Shown piece by piece: positions 1 to 9,499 of a stretch of DNA of 47,978 nt (positions are counted from its first letter, which is position 1; the number at the start of each line of letters is the position of its first letter). The stretch is from Spongospora subterranea f. sp. subterranea (lineage: Eukaryota; Endomyxa: Phytomyxea; Phytomyxea; Plasmodiophorida), in the NCBI GenBank assembly GCA_049724395.1, contig JAUGWO010000125.1, positions 1 through 47,978 of the forward strand. The letters are read 5' to 3'. The notes beneath the pieces were generated by a model. The model saw only the letters and a list, made by a program, of their open reading frames with translations, made no database searches and was not told where the DNA came from. A program made the position numbers and the translations under genes.

Positions 1-75
1 AAATTTAGTACGGACTAATCGATTGCTTCCTCGATCAATGTGAATATAAAGGTTGTCATCTAACCAGTTTTCCTT

Positions 76-1375
76 GGCTAAATGGGTCAGGGGAGAGGAA
101 GAAGACGGGGGATGAGATAGAGGAAGTGGGTAAATGGGTCAGGGAGATGAAGAAGACGGGGGGATGAGATAGAGGAAGTGGGTAAATGGGTCAGGGAGGA
201 AGAGACGGGGGGGATGAGATAGAGGAAGGGGGTAAATGGGTCAGGGAGAGGAAGAAGACGGGGGACTAGATAGAGGAAGTGGGTAAATGGGTCAGGGAGA
301 TGAAGAAGACGGGGGGATGAGATAGAGGAAGTGGGTAAATGGGTCAGGGAGATGAAGAAGACGGGGGGATGAGATAGAGGAAGTGGGTAAATGGGTCAGG
401 GAGAGGAAGAAGACGGGGGGATGAGATAGAGGAAGTGGGTAAATGGGTCAGGGAGAGGAAGAAGACGGGGATGAGATAGAGGAAGTGGGTAAATGGGTCA
501 GGGAGATGAAGAAGACGGGGGGATGAGATAGAGGAAGTGGGTAAATGGGTCAGGGAGATGAAGAAGACGGGGGATGAGATAGAGGAAGTGGGTAAATGGG
601 TCAGGGAGATGAAGAAGACGGGGGGATGAGATAGAGGAAGTGGGTAAAGGGTCAGGGAGATGAAGAAGACGGGGGGATGAGATAGAGGAAGTGGGTAAAT
701 GGGTCATGGAGATGAAGAAGACGGGGGGATGAGATAGAGGAAGTGGGTAAATGGGTCAGGGAGAGGAAGGAGACGGGGTAAATGGGTCAGGAGAGGAAGA
801 AGACGGGGGGATGAGATAGAGGAAGTGGGTAAATGGGTCAGGGAGAGGAAGGAGACGGGGATGAGATAGTAGGAAAGTGGGTTGGGTCAGGGAGAGGAAG
901 AAGACGGGGGATGAGATAGAGGAAGTGGGTAAATGGGTCAGGGAGATGAAGAAGACGGGGGGATGAGATAGAGGATAGAGGAAGTGGGTAAATGGGTCAG
1001 GGAGAGGAAGAAGACGGGGGGATGAGATAGAGGAAGTGGGTAAATGGGTCAGGGAGAGGAAGAAGACGGGGGGATGAGATAGAGGAAGTGGGTAAATGGG
1101 TCAGGGAGATGAAGAAGACGGGGGGATGAGATAGAGGAAGTGGGTAAATGGGTCAGGGAGAGGAAGAAGACGGGGGGATGAGATAGAGGAAGTGGGTAAA
1201 TGGGTCAGGGAGAGGAAGAAGACGGGGATGAGATAGAGGAAGTGGGTAAATGGGTCAGGGAGATGAAGAAGATGGGGGGATGAGATAGAGGAAGTGGGTA
1301 AATGGGTCATGGAGATGAAGAAGACGGGGGGATGAGATAGAGGAAGTGGGTAAAAGGGTCAGTGGAGATGAAGAG
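76..1375 (+). repeat. 52-bp minisatellite array, purine-rich on plus strand
   Basis: About 25 tandem copies of a 52-bp unit (some 51) containing GATGAGATAGAGGAAGTGGG, then GTAAATGGGTCAGGGAGA, then a GAAGAAGACGGG part. Two unit types, with GAGATGAAG or GAGAGGAAG, alternate irregularly, and several units are shortened or fused. The plus strand is strongly purine-rich. A 52-bp period shifts the reading frame at each repeat, and the proline/serine-rich frames within the array are not convincing genes. Confidence 0.97.
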
Positions 1376-1482
1376 AGACAAGGGAATGGTAGAATGAGTC
1401 TGAAATCAGATTCAGCGGTGATGGTGAGGTTCAGGCAATCAGTGAAGGTGTCAGGTTCGGATATTGGCAAATGACAAGAATC

Positions 1483-1690
1483 TAGGTACGATTAGTCTTT
1501 ATTGGGTCTGACCTCTGGCAGTGAACACGATAACTCTGGATAGGCAAATTGATCAAGTGGGGGGATGTCCCATCGGTGTGGTCATTATGACAGGTTATGG
1601 TGGTGAATATAGCTGGTCTAATAGGTTCCCTCAGTTAATACCCAATCTACTTGTAGTGGCCAGGCAACCAGGGAAAACCTGGTAGTACAC
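1483..1690 (-). repeat. LTR-like segment, left-arm copy
   Basis: This matches 14345-14585 in reverse and also 29950-30215. Read on the minus strand it contains CCCAATAAAGACTAATCG, an AATAAA-type polyadenylation signal near the end of the unit, as expected in an LTR. It lies between a gypsy pol relic and a second gag-like start, where an LTR would sit. I could not fix its exact termini. Confidence 0.5.
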
Positions 1691-3236
1691 AGGATTACCC
1701 GACCCATAAAACCCACGAACCTTTGTGTATCATGCCATACCATACCACGTTCAAGGACATGTTGCTGCAGCTTCCACCAATTGATTTTCCCCGCGACGGC
1801 CGTCTTCATAGCCTAAACGCTTTCTCCATTTCCGGAGTCCACCGATTTAATAGTAAGATACGCGTCGCCTATTTCATTGTACAACGTGGGTAAATGTGTC
1901 AGGGAGAGGAAGAAGACGGGGATGAGATAGACCCTTCGCATCCAGTTGGCAGCACATAGAAATTGCACCAATTCGCCAGCCGTCAGCGGGGAGAGCCAAA
2001 TTAACCAACTCCTCAATTCGAATGGGTCAGGGGAGACCAGTAGATGAATTTAATTCGCCACAGAACGATATCTCCGAGCGGAATAACTGGGGCTTATGCA
2101 GCGCCAATTTTAACCTTAAACGTCGTGCAGACTCAAAAACGGGGCGCAGCTGCTGCAGAAGTTTTTCATGCGATGAATTGTGAGAAAGTACATCATCGAT
2201 ATTAATCTCGACTTTATCGACCTCGGCAAACATCACCGACGCGGTGGACTGGAACCATCCAACGCCATTCACCGAACCTTGCAACACCCTGCGAAGAATA
2301 CGCCATGTGGCAACATTACGGAAAAAGTTTCTGAGGTCGCATTGTCAACTGGTAATTGCCAGTGGCCATTGTCGGCATCCAACACCGAAAACACGCTCGA
2401 GCCAACCATCCGCGAGGCAACTAATTTCTTGGTCCCACTGCGGCCAGACGTATCGCTCCGTTATTGCATTCAACTGTCGGAGACGACGCACAGTCGAAAT
2501 TCACCCGGGCGGCCAGGTTTCGGGGCTGCCAACGCAGCCGATGCAAAACGCGTCGAATTATTTTGACAATGCCATATTCTAGTAACTGCTTATAGATATC
2601 CGTCAGAAACTGATAATGAGTAGGCGCATAACGACGTTGACGGCATCGGAACGCCTTAGCGCCATCAATCAACTGTAGAGATAGAGGAGGGATCTTGATC
2701 TGCGGATCCGCCGAGAGTCCGCTTCGAAAAATATCCGCGATTTCATCAACATTTGTCGTAATTTTGGCTTGAACTCCACCGGAAAAGCGTCAGCAGCCTC
2801 CACCCACCGCATCTTTCATTGGTTTCCACGCTTGTGGATCTTATGGATGACATCTCAGTTTCAAATTCGTCATCCATCCGCTCCATTGATGTATCGACGC
2901 GATCGGCTGCTGGAGAAGCATCACGAATTCGTCGTAACCTTTGCATATTGCCAGCTGGCTTCAATGGCGCGACGTCAAATCTTGGACATGACTCCGAAAG
3001 GTCCCGAAATAGGCTCTCAACATCCAGACCAATGGATCCGAAATCGAGCGACTCAGGAATACTTCCAGTTCCACGTCAACCAACTGAAATGCAATGTTCT
3101 CAAGGTGTATACGGCCAAGTGCCGTTGTAACTACTAAATCGAAGATGATGACGCCCCCCACCTTGACCGGGGAATTGACGAGCACCGAATATAATATAGC
3201 GCCATCCGCATCGGAACGGCTCTTGACCGCCATTGT
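1691..3236 (-). mobile_element. Ty3/gypsy pol relic, left arm (fossil)
   Basis: The minus strand carries pieces of a gypsy polyprotein: a protease-adjacent region, the start of the reverse transcriptase, its DDVL-type active-site region, and the connection region with LTAGELVQFLCAANWMR. The preceding GVRHDP motif (clear in the right-arm copy) is shared by a gypsy group common in oomycetes and some fungi. It is broken, with several interruptions, and includes two patches of minisatellite-like text absent from the right-arm copy. It is part of the inverted repeat, so the element was present before the duplication. Confidence 0.8.
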
Positions 3237-3696
3237 TATGGAATAATGCCCGTAATTCGCAGGGCAACCGTGCAGGTTTAGAAATCCTTTGCGAATATAC
3301 CTTGCTGTTTGAAGCCGCCCTTATAAATAAAAATCAATAAACCATTCAGAAATATTGCTTCTTGTTCCAACAACTAGTTCGCCTGTCGGCTATAGCACAT
3401 TCCTCCATCAATCCCTAACATTATATTTCTGAATCCTAGTTCAAAACAAGACACCCGAATTAGTGCCTGTCTGGCTAGCCTGACGTTGGCCTCCATTATC
3501 CGGCCGGTGCCGTTCATCCAGTTTCGCCCCACCCAATCTCATCCGAACTCCATTCTCCGGGTTTCGTCGGTCTTGGATTATCCAGGCTCGCCCGTCCTGG
3601 TCTCGTCGCTGTCACCCGCAGGTTGCAGAGGAGGTGTACAGGGGGGACGTACCGTCCCATTCTCCTTCCTCAGAAACCGTCTGGAGAGATGAGGAA
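3237..3696. other. AT-rich spacer and Harbinger 5-prime region, left arm
   Basis: No gene is supported here. The stretch holds AT-rich sequence with overlapping TATAAATA and AATAAA strings near 3320-3350, and a short inverted pair around ATTCAGAAATAT (3345-3357) and ATATTTCTGAAT (about 3423-3434). It may include an LTR remnant of the flanking gypsy relic and the untranslated 5-prime part of the neighbouring Harbinger element. The mirror copy is about 12330-12794. Confidence 0.4.
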
Positions 3697-4934
3697 ATGG
3701 CCCAGATCCCTCCTCGAATTGGTGGGTCTCGTCCAGGGAAGTTGCCGAATAAGGGCCGTCGACGTGCTCTGTACGCCGAACTACTCTTTATGGATTAATG
3801 GGAGATTCTCTTGTTTACGATTGTCTTGATTTTCTTTAGAGGTTTCGGATGGAACAAGCTTTGTTCGAAAGTCATCAGGCTGTTGTTCAGCATGATGACT
3901 ACTTTACACAGAAACTGGACGCGCTCAAGTTTGGTTTCGCAGACGAGTGTCGCTGTTTCCTTGTAAACTTGAACTCATATTGTTCAGATACCTGGACTTA
4001 CCTCTCTGCAAAAAGTTGTGTCTGCACATCGCCTTCTAACTGCTGGCAACTCTGCCTAAGAGCATGATGATAAATATCGAATGGCCGAATCAACATCGTT
4101 GCAGGCCCTCAAGCGTTATTGTTCTGCGATCAACGAGATCTATTCTGAACATTTTCTTCGATCTCCAACTGAGCAGGACCTCAATCGCATCTCGGATGAA
4201 TCGATGGATGCAGGGTGGCCAGGGTGCCTAGGCAGCATACATGCATTGGAGTTGGAAGAACTGCCCCAGTAGAGCTGGAAAGGCATGTTTCAAGGCAAGG
4301 AAAAGTCTGCGACGGTAGTTTTGGAAGCGATTGACGACCAAAGTCTTCATTTTTGGCACTGTACACTTTGGTATCCCAGGGTCTCTGAATGACCTTAACG
4401 TTCTTGACCGTTCAACTTTGTTTGACAATGCCATCAAAGGCAGAGCAACGGTATCGAGTTCTCCACCGCATACTGGTTAGCCGACGGAATCTACCCGCAA
4501 TATCAATGCTTTGTCAAATCCTATGGCAACGCTGATCCATCGGCATTGTCACCCAAGTCGAAGCTTTTTCACAACAACAAGAAGCAAGGCGCAAGTCTGG
4601 GTTTTACAGGCTCGTTTCCACATTCTCACAATTCCCTGTAAATTGTGGGAAGGTAACGCCATGGAATCTGTGATGAGGACGTGTGTAATTTTACACAACC
4701 TTGTCACAAAATATGAACGAGAACACAGCTTTGGATGGTAGCTACATCCACAATGACGAATATGTTCCAAGGCACCCATTTCGCCTAGTAACCATGTCCG
4801 AACAGGAAGGGCTTGACCTGACTGACAATTATCGTTATGCTATCCTGGATAACATCAAAGACAACTACTTGCACCAGTCGCTACACAGTGATCTTCGAAA
4901 TCACTTGTGGTTGTTTCATGGCCAACACGATTGA
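3697..4934 (+). pseudogene. PIF/Harbinger transposase, broken (left arm)
   Basis: This covers nearly the full length of a HARBI1-like DDE transposase, roughly 410 codons, in several frames. The ATG at 3697 opens a frame with GGSRPGKLPNKGRRR, typical of the N-terminus of plant-type PIF/Harbinger transposases. Next come FRMEQALFESHQAVVQ and YFTQKLDA (3849 on), ESTSLQALKRYC (4081 on) and GCLGSI (4226 on). The first catalytic region should read GSIDCMHW, but about five bases including the Asp codon appear lost, which shifts the frame. GIPGSLNDLNVLDRS (about 4370-4410) carries the second Asp, and ADGIYPQY, AMESVMRTCVILHN and the C-terminal SDLRNHLW box follow. Further stops lie near 3797 and 4065. 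It cannot be active. It is directly followed by the PaxB-like gene. Family call: sure. Confidence 0.88.
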
Positions 4935-5068
4935 TGAGGCAAATCGGAAACTTTCAATTTATAAATTGTGTTCCTATCGCGGAATTTGCGTATTGCGCTC
5001 ATGTTGTCCAGACCAACTGTCCGGGGTCTGACAACTCCGTGATCTCATGACATCTCCCTAACAGTACA
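4935..5068 (+). promoter_or_regulatory. Upstream region of PaxB-like gene, left arm
   Basis: The last 80 bases before the ATG at 5069 contain a segment shared with the other PaxB-like copies: a GTCTGACAACTCCGTGA-type string, then TCATGACATCTCCCTAACAG, running straight into the start codon. The same segment precedes the starts at 10956, 22411, 26500, 7479 and 20345. Its conservation while neighbouring sequence differs suggests promoter or leader function, or simply the edge of the duplicated block. Confidence 0.5.
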
Positions 5069-5764
5069 ATGAACGTGGAGGTCCTGGTCGAAGAAATTCT
5101 GTTTCCAAATGTTGTTTTCTTTGCATGGACGATAGGCCATTTGTATATGATCTTCGCGACCTGGGACTCCTCATCATATGCAATGCCGTTGGGCCCTCTT
5201 TATGGCATGCTTGCCTGGAACATATTTCGATGTGTCTACTTCCATTCCTGGATCATTTTAATCTTCAGCGCCGTCTGGATATGCTGTGAGTTGGTGTTAA
5301 TTTTTTTCACGAACAGAAATCTTCTTCGTCCGGATAATCCTGATTTCCCAACTACTGCTCCTCTGGTCAAACGATGTCTGATTCCGATATCGGCTTTATA
5401 TTTTTTGATATGGGTCGCCTTTTTCGTCTTCGCTATTCCAGAGTTTGGAGATGTCATCTTGGCTTTGGCAGGGGTTGGCTTAAATGCCTACCTCTCGACC
5501 GCTTTGATCTTCATGTTAATATCTCGATGGTCGTGTCGTGAGGAATCTCGGTTCGTCATTTGGTGCAAATGGTTGTTCGATAACTTAACCTCCCGGTCAT
5601 TGTATACCTATGATCTTCATAGTCTGGGTTTGTTCGCGTTTCTCGCCACCACTCTTCTTAATATCATCTATTTATATTTGTGTCATGGATTTTACACGAA
5701 ATCGGCGCCAACCAACCCCTCCCAACTCTCCGATCAAACGGATGAACCAATCACTTCTGTTTAA
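5069..5764 (+). CDS. PaxB-like multi-pass membrane protein (left arm)
   Basis: An intact 231-residue frame with about six or seven hydrophobic segments (roughly residues 10-31, 37-58, 60-81, 103-124, 128-151, 164-172 and 184-205) and a polar C-terminal tail. Size, segment layout and the motif YAMPLGPLYGMLAWNIFR resemble PaxB/Pyr4-type integral membrane terpene cyclases, in which a YGMxxxPLxxNIAWE-type motif lies in the second helix. The LSTALIFMLISRWSCRE stretch and the following tryptophan-rich loop also fit. In characterised members a catalytic Glu follows that Trp; here the position is Asn51. Asp182 may match the second acidic residue. If the alignment holds, cyclase activity is doubtful. 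The start is fixed by a leader shared between copies. It ends tail to tail with a gypsy integrase relic. Family call is from motif memory, not a search. Confidence 0.6.
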   Translation: MNVEVLVEEILFPNVVFFAWTIGHLYMIFATWDSSSYAMPLGPLYGMLAWNIFRCVYFHSWIILIFSAVWICCELVLIFFTNRNLLRPDNPDFPTTAPLVKRCLIPISALYFLIWVAFFVFAIPEFGDVILALAGVGLNAYLSTALIFMLISRWSCREESRFVIWCKWLFDNLTSRSLYTYDLHSLGLFAFLATTLLNIIYLYLCHGFYTKSAPTNPSQLSDQTDEPITSV

Positions 5765-5770
5765 TTAAAA

Positions 5771-6565
5771 GACACATTTCCCGCTTCTGTTCTACATATA
5801 TTTCGTTCCGAGATTTTTTTAACCTATCAGAGTTTATTAACTTGACAATAAAATCGAGTGAGATTGACCGCCATAAATTTGCTGGGATGGGCGAAGGGTG
5901 CAGTAAACCTGTTGGTGACATGTGTTGCAGTGTTGTGCATTGGCAACGATCGCAAGATTTAACATATCGACGAATGACGCTGTCCATGCCCGACCACAAG
6001 AAATGAAGTTGAATCGCCTGCCACATTTTCCGTCGACCGAGATGACTGCCTAGTTGTGCATCATGACGTTGAGCAAGCACCGATCTGTAGGGACCACGAG
6101 GGCTTGTTCTTGATAGAGGAGACCTTCGTGAACCTGGAAAGGTTTGGTGGTGTTGACGAGTTGCGGAACGGTTTTATCGTTGGACTGCACTTCTTTGATA
6201 AGATTGACGAGTGACCGATTAATACGGCCAGTTGATTGAATCTGTGATTGCCCCAGTGCCAAAATCGTCATTTGATTTTAGTGAGGTTCGCTGTTGAACT
6301 TCGTATTAGGGTCGTCCCCGACGACTGACCTCAGAGGTCGATAACGCAGGTCAACGCATTACCTTTCAAACTAATGAGTATCAGGTTCGGTAACGTCGGC
6401 GGAAGTGGCATTACCGAAAGACTGTCAATTTGGGCAAAGATGGCAAATAGCTTGACCCACGTTGCCTCTCCTATCGAAGTGGGGCTGAAATCGCCAGAAA
6501 ACTTGACAAGGTCGATACGGACCGTTAGTTCGCCAGGTGTCGCATATTCTGGAGCTAGATCGACC
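5771..6565 (-). mobile_element. Gypsy protease/integrase relic (left arm, fossil)
   Basis: Minus-strand pieces of a gypsy element: a protease-like segment (about 6290-6550, with NLILISLKGNALTCVIDL in the pattern of retropepsin strands), then the linker and integrase zinc-binding domain (6080-5800, with HLGRRKMWQAI and RYVKSCDRCQ). The element stops just after SISLDFIVKL. Protease and integrase lie next to each other, so most of pol is missing. Broken and internally deleted. The integrase part is closely related to the element at 43807-47914. Confidence 0.8.
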
Positions 6566-6793
6566 GCCGGTTTCGCAGAACTGATTCAACATCATTTCTT
6601 GTGGTCGGGCATGGACAACGTCATTCGTCGATATGTTGAATCTTGCGATCGTTGCCAGGCACAAAATTGCAACAAATGCCACCAACAGGTTTACTGCACC
6701 GTTCGCCCATCCCAACAAATTTATGGCGGTCAATCTCACTCGATTTTTCTTGTCATTCATGTAGAACAGAAGCGGGAAAACGTTTCTGTTTAA
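6566..6793 (+). mobile_element. Gypsy integrase fragment (spacer, fossil)
   Basis: A plus-strand integrase zinc-binding fragment (HHFLWSGMDNVIRRYVESC) ending in the same truncated core and the same junction as the other copies, followed at once by the damaged PaxB-like copy on the minus strand. It directly abuts the oppositely oriented protease relic, so the inner boundary of the left inverted-repeat arm falls here. Short and broken. Confidence 0.75.
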
Positions 6794-7479
6794 TTAAACA
6801 GAAGTGATTGGCTCATCCGTTTGATGAGGAAGTGGGTAGATGGGTAGAGGAGATGAAGAAGACGGGGGGATGAGCCAACGAAGATACATAGATGATATTA
6901 AGAATAGCTATGGCGCAAAAGGCGAGAAAGCCCAGAAAATGAAGCGGGGGGATGAGATAGAGGAAGTGGGTAAATGGGTCAGGGAGACCAAGAAGACGGG
7001 GGGATGAGATAGAGGAAGTGGGTAAATGGGTCATGGAGATGAAGAAGACGGGGGGATGAGATAGAGGAAGTGGGTAAATGGGTCAGGGAGAGGAAGAAGA
7101 CGGGATTCGCCATCGCCAAACTCTGGAATAGCGAAGAGGAAAAAGGCGACCCAGGTCAGAAAATATACAGCCGATATCGGAATGAGACATCGTTTGAACC
7201 AAGGAGCAGTAGTTGGGAAATCAGGATTATCCGGACGAAGAAGATTTCTGTTCGTGAAGAAAATTAACACCAACTCACAGCATATCCAGACGGCGCTGAC
7301 AATTAAAACGATAGAGGAATGGAGATAACACATCGAAATATGTTCCAGGCAAGCATGCCATAGAGAGGGCCCAATGGCATTGCATATGATGAGGAGTTCC
7401 GGGTCAGGGAGATCAGATACAAATGGCCTATCGTCCATACAACACCAACACCAATGTTAAAAAACTGGTGGCTGTCCAT
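6794..7479 (-). pseudogene. PaxB-like copy damaged by minisatellite text (spacer)
   Basis: The minus strand starts at the ATG of 7479 (MDSHQFFN...) and keeps WTIGHLYLISLTRNSSSYA, the ISAVYFLTWVAFFLFAIPEF helix and the C-terminal helix (CAIAILNIIY, about 6890-6920). The region for helices 5-6 is replaced by minisatellite units (about 6945-7105), more of the motif appears near 6825-6875, and a base change in length near 7322 shifts the frame after helix 2. It is closest to the copy at 25911-26500. The shared leader lies upstream. Non-functional as it stands, unless the mosaic is a sequence-assembly fault. Confidence 0.7.
6825..7110 (+). repeat. Minisatellite patches inside PaxB-like copy
   Basis: Stretches of the 52-bp unit (about 6828-6875 and 6945-7105) interrupt the PaxB-like sequence. 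The transitions are abrupt, and between the patches family sequence returns (6876-6943). At least two full units are present in the second patch. Confidence 0.85.
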
Positions 7480-7537
7480 AGTACTGTTAAGGAAATGTCA
7501 TGAGGTCACGGAGTGGCAGATCCCCGACAGATGGTCT

Positions 7538-7570
7538 GGAGAAAATGCGCAAACTGTGCGCATTTTCTCC
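7538..7570. promoter_or_regulatory. Perfect 14-bp stem hairpin upstream of PaxB-like copy
   Basis: GGAGAAAATGCGCA and its exact reverse complement are separated by 5 bases (AACTG). It lies 59 bases upstream of the damaged PaxB-like start (minus strand) and is absent at the same place in the 20345 copy, where one arm is present alone. It could be a fold-back insertion, a binding site or an assembly artefact. Confidence 0.6.
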
Positions 7571-7625
7571 ATCGCAAATCCGCGATACGATGGCAGAGCC
7601 CACCGTAAGGATGACAATCCGGTAT

Positions 7626-7645
7626 TTGTACCGTATACAGTACAA
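7626..7645. promoter_or_regulatory. Near-palindromic 20-mer in PaxB-like upstream region
   Basis: The same site as 20481-20500 with one mismatch, 147 bases from the start codon at 7479. The conserved flank GGTATTTGTACCGTATAC is shared by the two copies. Confidence 0.5.
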
Positions 7646-7772
7646 GAAGGTACTCCCTCCGTTGGAAATAAAGGTCTCACGCACCTTTTTTTGATGTTCG
7701 GAAATAAAGGTCTCGGGGATGGTTCTGCACAATTAAAGCTCAGTTGATCCTGCGTTCGCTGCTTCAGAACTT

Positions 7773-7811
7773 CCAAGGCCATCATTGAATTCTTCTTAAT
7801 GATGGCCTTGG
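7773..7811. repeat. Perfect 14-bp stem hairpin
   Basis: CCAAGGCCATCATT and its exact reverse complement flank an 11-base loop. No poly-T tract follows and no gene end is nearby, so a terminator role is not supported. Confidence 0.55.
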
Positions 7812-7959
7812 CGCCTGACGAACTTGTTGACGCTTTCTAGGTTCAATTTGATAAAGTGGACAGAGAAAAGTTTGAAGAACCGGTCCATTGAAGAATTTTT
7901 TATTCATCACCACTCTGTGCATCCTGCTTTGCTTGATGCAAAACTGCAATGTCGCAGGG

Positions 7960-8490
7960 TAAATGACAATTTACCACCATGCCCTTCAATCAACCAACGA
8001 ATCCCAGGAAGTGCCGTGATTGTAGACGTGGATATATTCAACGCAGAACAACCAAGCTACATAGCTCGTCCCGGCACGCCATCAATGCATGGTCAAGTTT
8101 TCTCTCACAGCATTCCCGCTTTCATACGAAAACCGGTTGTCATTTTGGCTTGACTCTGCTCACAATGTCGTCACTGGACAAACGCATTCATTTTCTGCAA
8201 ACGTGGCGTTGATCAGACTTGATCACGGCTCCGGCATCGTTGCAGATCAGTTCTGGATGTAAATGGGTCACGCTTGGGTCAGGGGATGAGCATAGAGGAA
8301 GGGGGTTTTCAGGGTTTCAATGAGATTTGCGCCAGAGGAAGTGGGTAAATGGGTCAGGGAGAGGAAGAAGACGGGGGATGTCAAAGCTCTGGGAAAATTG
8401 GTCACTGATTGGATCCAACTTGCGCCAAAAGATGTGAAATAGCATCGACGAAAGTCGGGGACATCTCAATCATGATGCAGCGGAAGGAGC
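7960..8490 (+). repeat. Dispersed repeat R, spacer copy
   Basis: This matches 23850-24345 with moderate divergence (for example CATCAATGCATGGTCAAG and ACAAACGCATTCATTTTCTG are shared). Part of it (about 8262-8385) is overwritten by minisatellite text. The coding role is unclear; neither strand keeps a frame across the two copies that I can recognise. Confidence 0.7.
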
Positions 8491-9474
8491 GACTGCTCGT
8501 GAATCGCCGATAAAGCTTCAACCGTTTTGCCATCAACCCAAACCGCCAGTTTCTTCACATCATTGTTGTTAATCGGTCCAATAACAATTCTCCCTGACCC
8601 ATTTACCCACTTCCTCTATCTCTATCCCCCGTCTGAATAGACATCGAAGACCCATTTACCCACTTCGATCTCATCCCCCCATCTTCTTCCTCTCTGACCC
8701 ATTAAGGACGTACAGGAAACAACGATTGTTCTTGTTGGTCCCTGACCCATTTACCCACTTCCTCTATCTCATCCCCCGTAACTCCTTCCTGATAAAATGC
8801 TGACCCATATGGCATGTGTAGACTTCCTCTATGAAGTCTGTGAGTTGGTGTTAATACCCATTCTGCTTCATCTTCGTGGACCCAATGACCCCCTTCCTGA
8901 TTGGCCCCCGCTTGGGATCTCCATGCCCCGATACCCACTTCATCTCCATTTTCTGCCTCTGCATTTACCGTCCTTCTGTCGGGACCCCCGTTTCTTCCTC
9001 TCCAAGGGCCATTTCCAATGCCTGTCGCATCCGATCCGGTTGGTCTTCTCAGCTCGTTCAAGCTGGCAATCCGGGAACTCCTCTGATAGGCGCCCATCGA
9101 GTCCAACGATCTCATTCTTCTTCCTCTATCCATCTGAGCATTTATATCCGGCTCTGGACCCTTCCTTCATTTGCCCAGTCTTCTTCCTCTCCCTGAGCCC
9201 ATTTACCCACTTCCTCTATCTCATTCGAAGGGGATCAGCAAGCGATGAATTTCTTCGCCTCCCGATATCTCCGAGCTGACCCATAACTGACCTTTTATTA
9301 TGCACCCACTTCCAAATCTTCCCCAAACCGGCAGAAACAATTGGCGAACATTGCGCCACTGTTCATGCGCATTTGTTACAGCAGCAACAGCAGCAAATTT
9401 TGGACCTGACCCATTTATCGACAGAGTTGCCATGACGTTTCCATGCCCGACCACTTCCATCGGACCTGTTCCAA
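8260..9474 (-). repeat. Mosaic of minisatellite text and unique sequence
   Basis: Recognisable sequence collinear with about 24345-25230 is repeatedly interrupted by pieces of the 52-bp unit, some whole (8590-8625, 8740-8780, 9190-9225) and some only 8-20 bases long. In 8855-9120 the two sequences seem interleaved almost word by word: AATGCCTGTCGCATCCGA and CTGATAGGCGCC from the paralogue alternate with CCCACTTC- and CTTCCTCTCC-type pieces. The frames here (8797-9279, for instance) are by-products of this mixture and are not genes. Confidence 0.8.
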
Positions 9475-9499
9475 AAACCCACGGTCGATCTAGCTCCAG

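Larger units (their letters stand above)
1..6565 (+). repeat. Giant inverted repeat, left arm
   Basis: This stretch is the reverse complement of about 9475-16171. The match includes the outermost 75 bases (pairing with about 16090-16171 at lower identity), a minisatellite array, a gypsy pol relic, a Harbinger transposase relic, a PaxB-like gene and a gypsy protease/integrase relic, all in mirrored order. Between about 2050 and 6270 the arms are almost identical: the 231-residue proteins at 5069-5764 and 10261-10956 are the same, and the differences I found are single-base gaps near 3367, 3652 and 4465. The innermost part (about 6271-6565) is more diverged. The arm may continue beyond the left edge of the window. 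Confidence 0.93.
7480..7959 (+). other. Leader-derived region with hairpins
   Basis: This contains the PaxB leader (7480-7540), a perfect hairpin (7538-7570), a near-palindrome (7626-7645), a directly repeated GGAAATAAAGGTCTC (7664-7678 and 7700-7714), a CTCCCTCCGTT motif (7653-7663), and a second perfect hairpin (7773-7811). No convincing gene was found. Sequence from 7812 to 7959 is unrecognised. Confidence 0.6.

Noticed and set aside
76-1375. CRISPR array or telomeric repeat
   Set aside because: Units are directly adjacent with no unique spacers, the context is eukaryotic, and the 52-bp unit is unlike a telomere repeat.
498-1470. Proline/serine-rich frames inside the left minisatellite array
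   Set aside because: They arise from tandem 52-bp units, change frame with each full-length unit and have no unique sequence or start context.
7773-7811. Transcription terminator
   Set aside because: The stem-loop has no poly-T tail and no adjacent gene end, and this type of terminator is bacterial.
8797-9279. 160-residue plus-strand frame
   Set aside because: It lies in the mosaic of minisatellite and paralogue text and has no counterpart frame in the clean paralogue.
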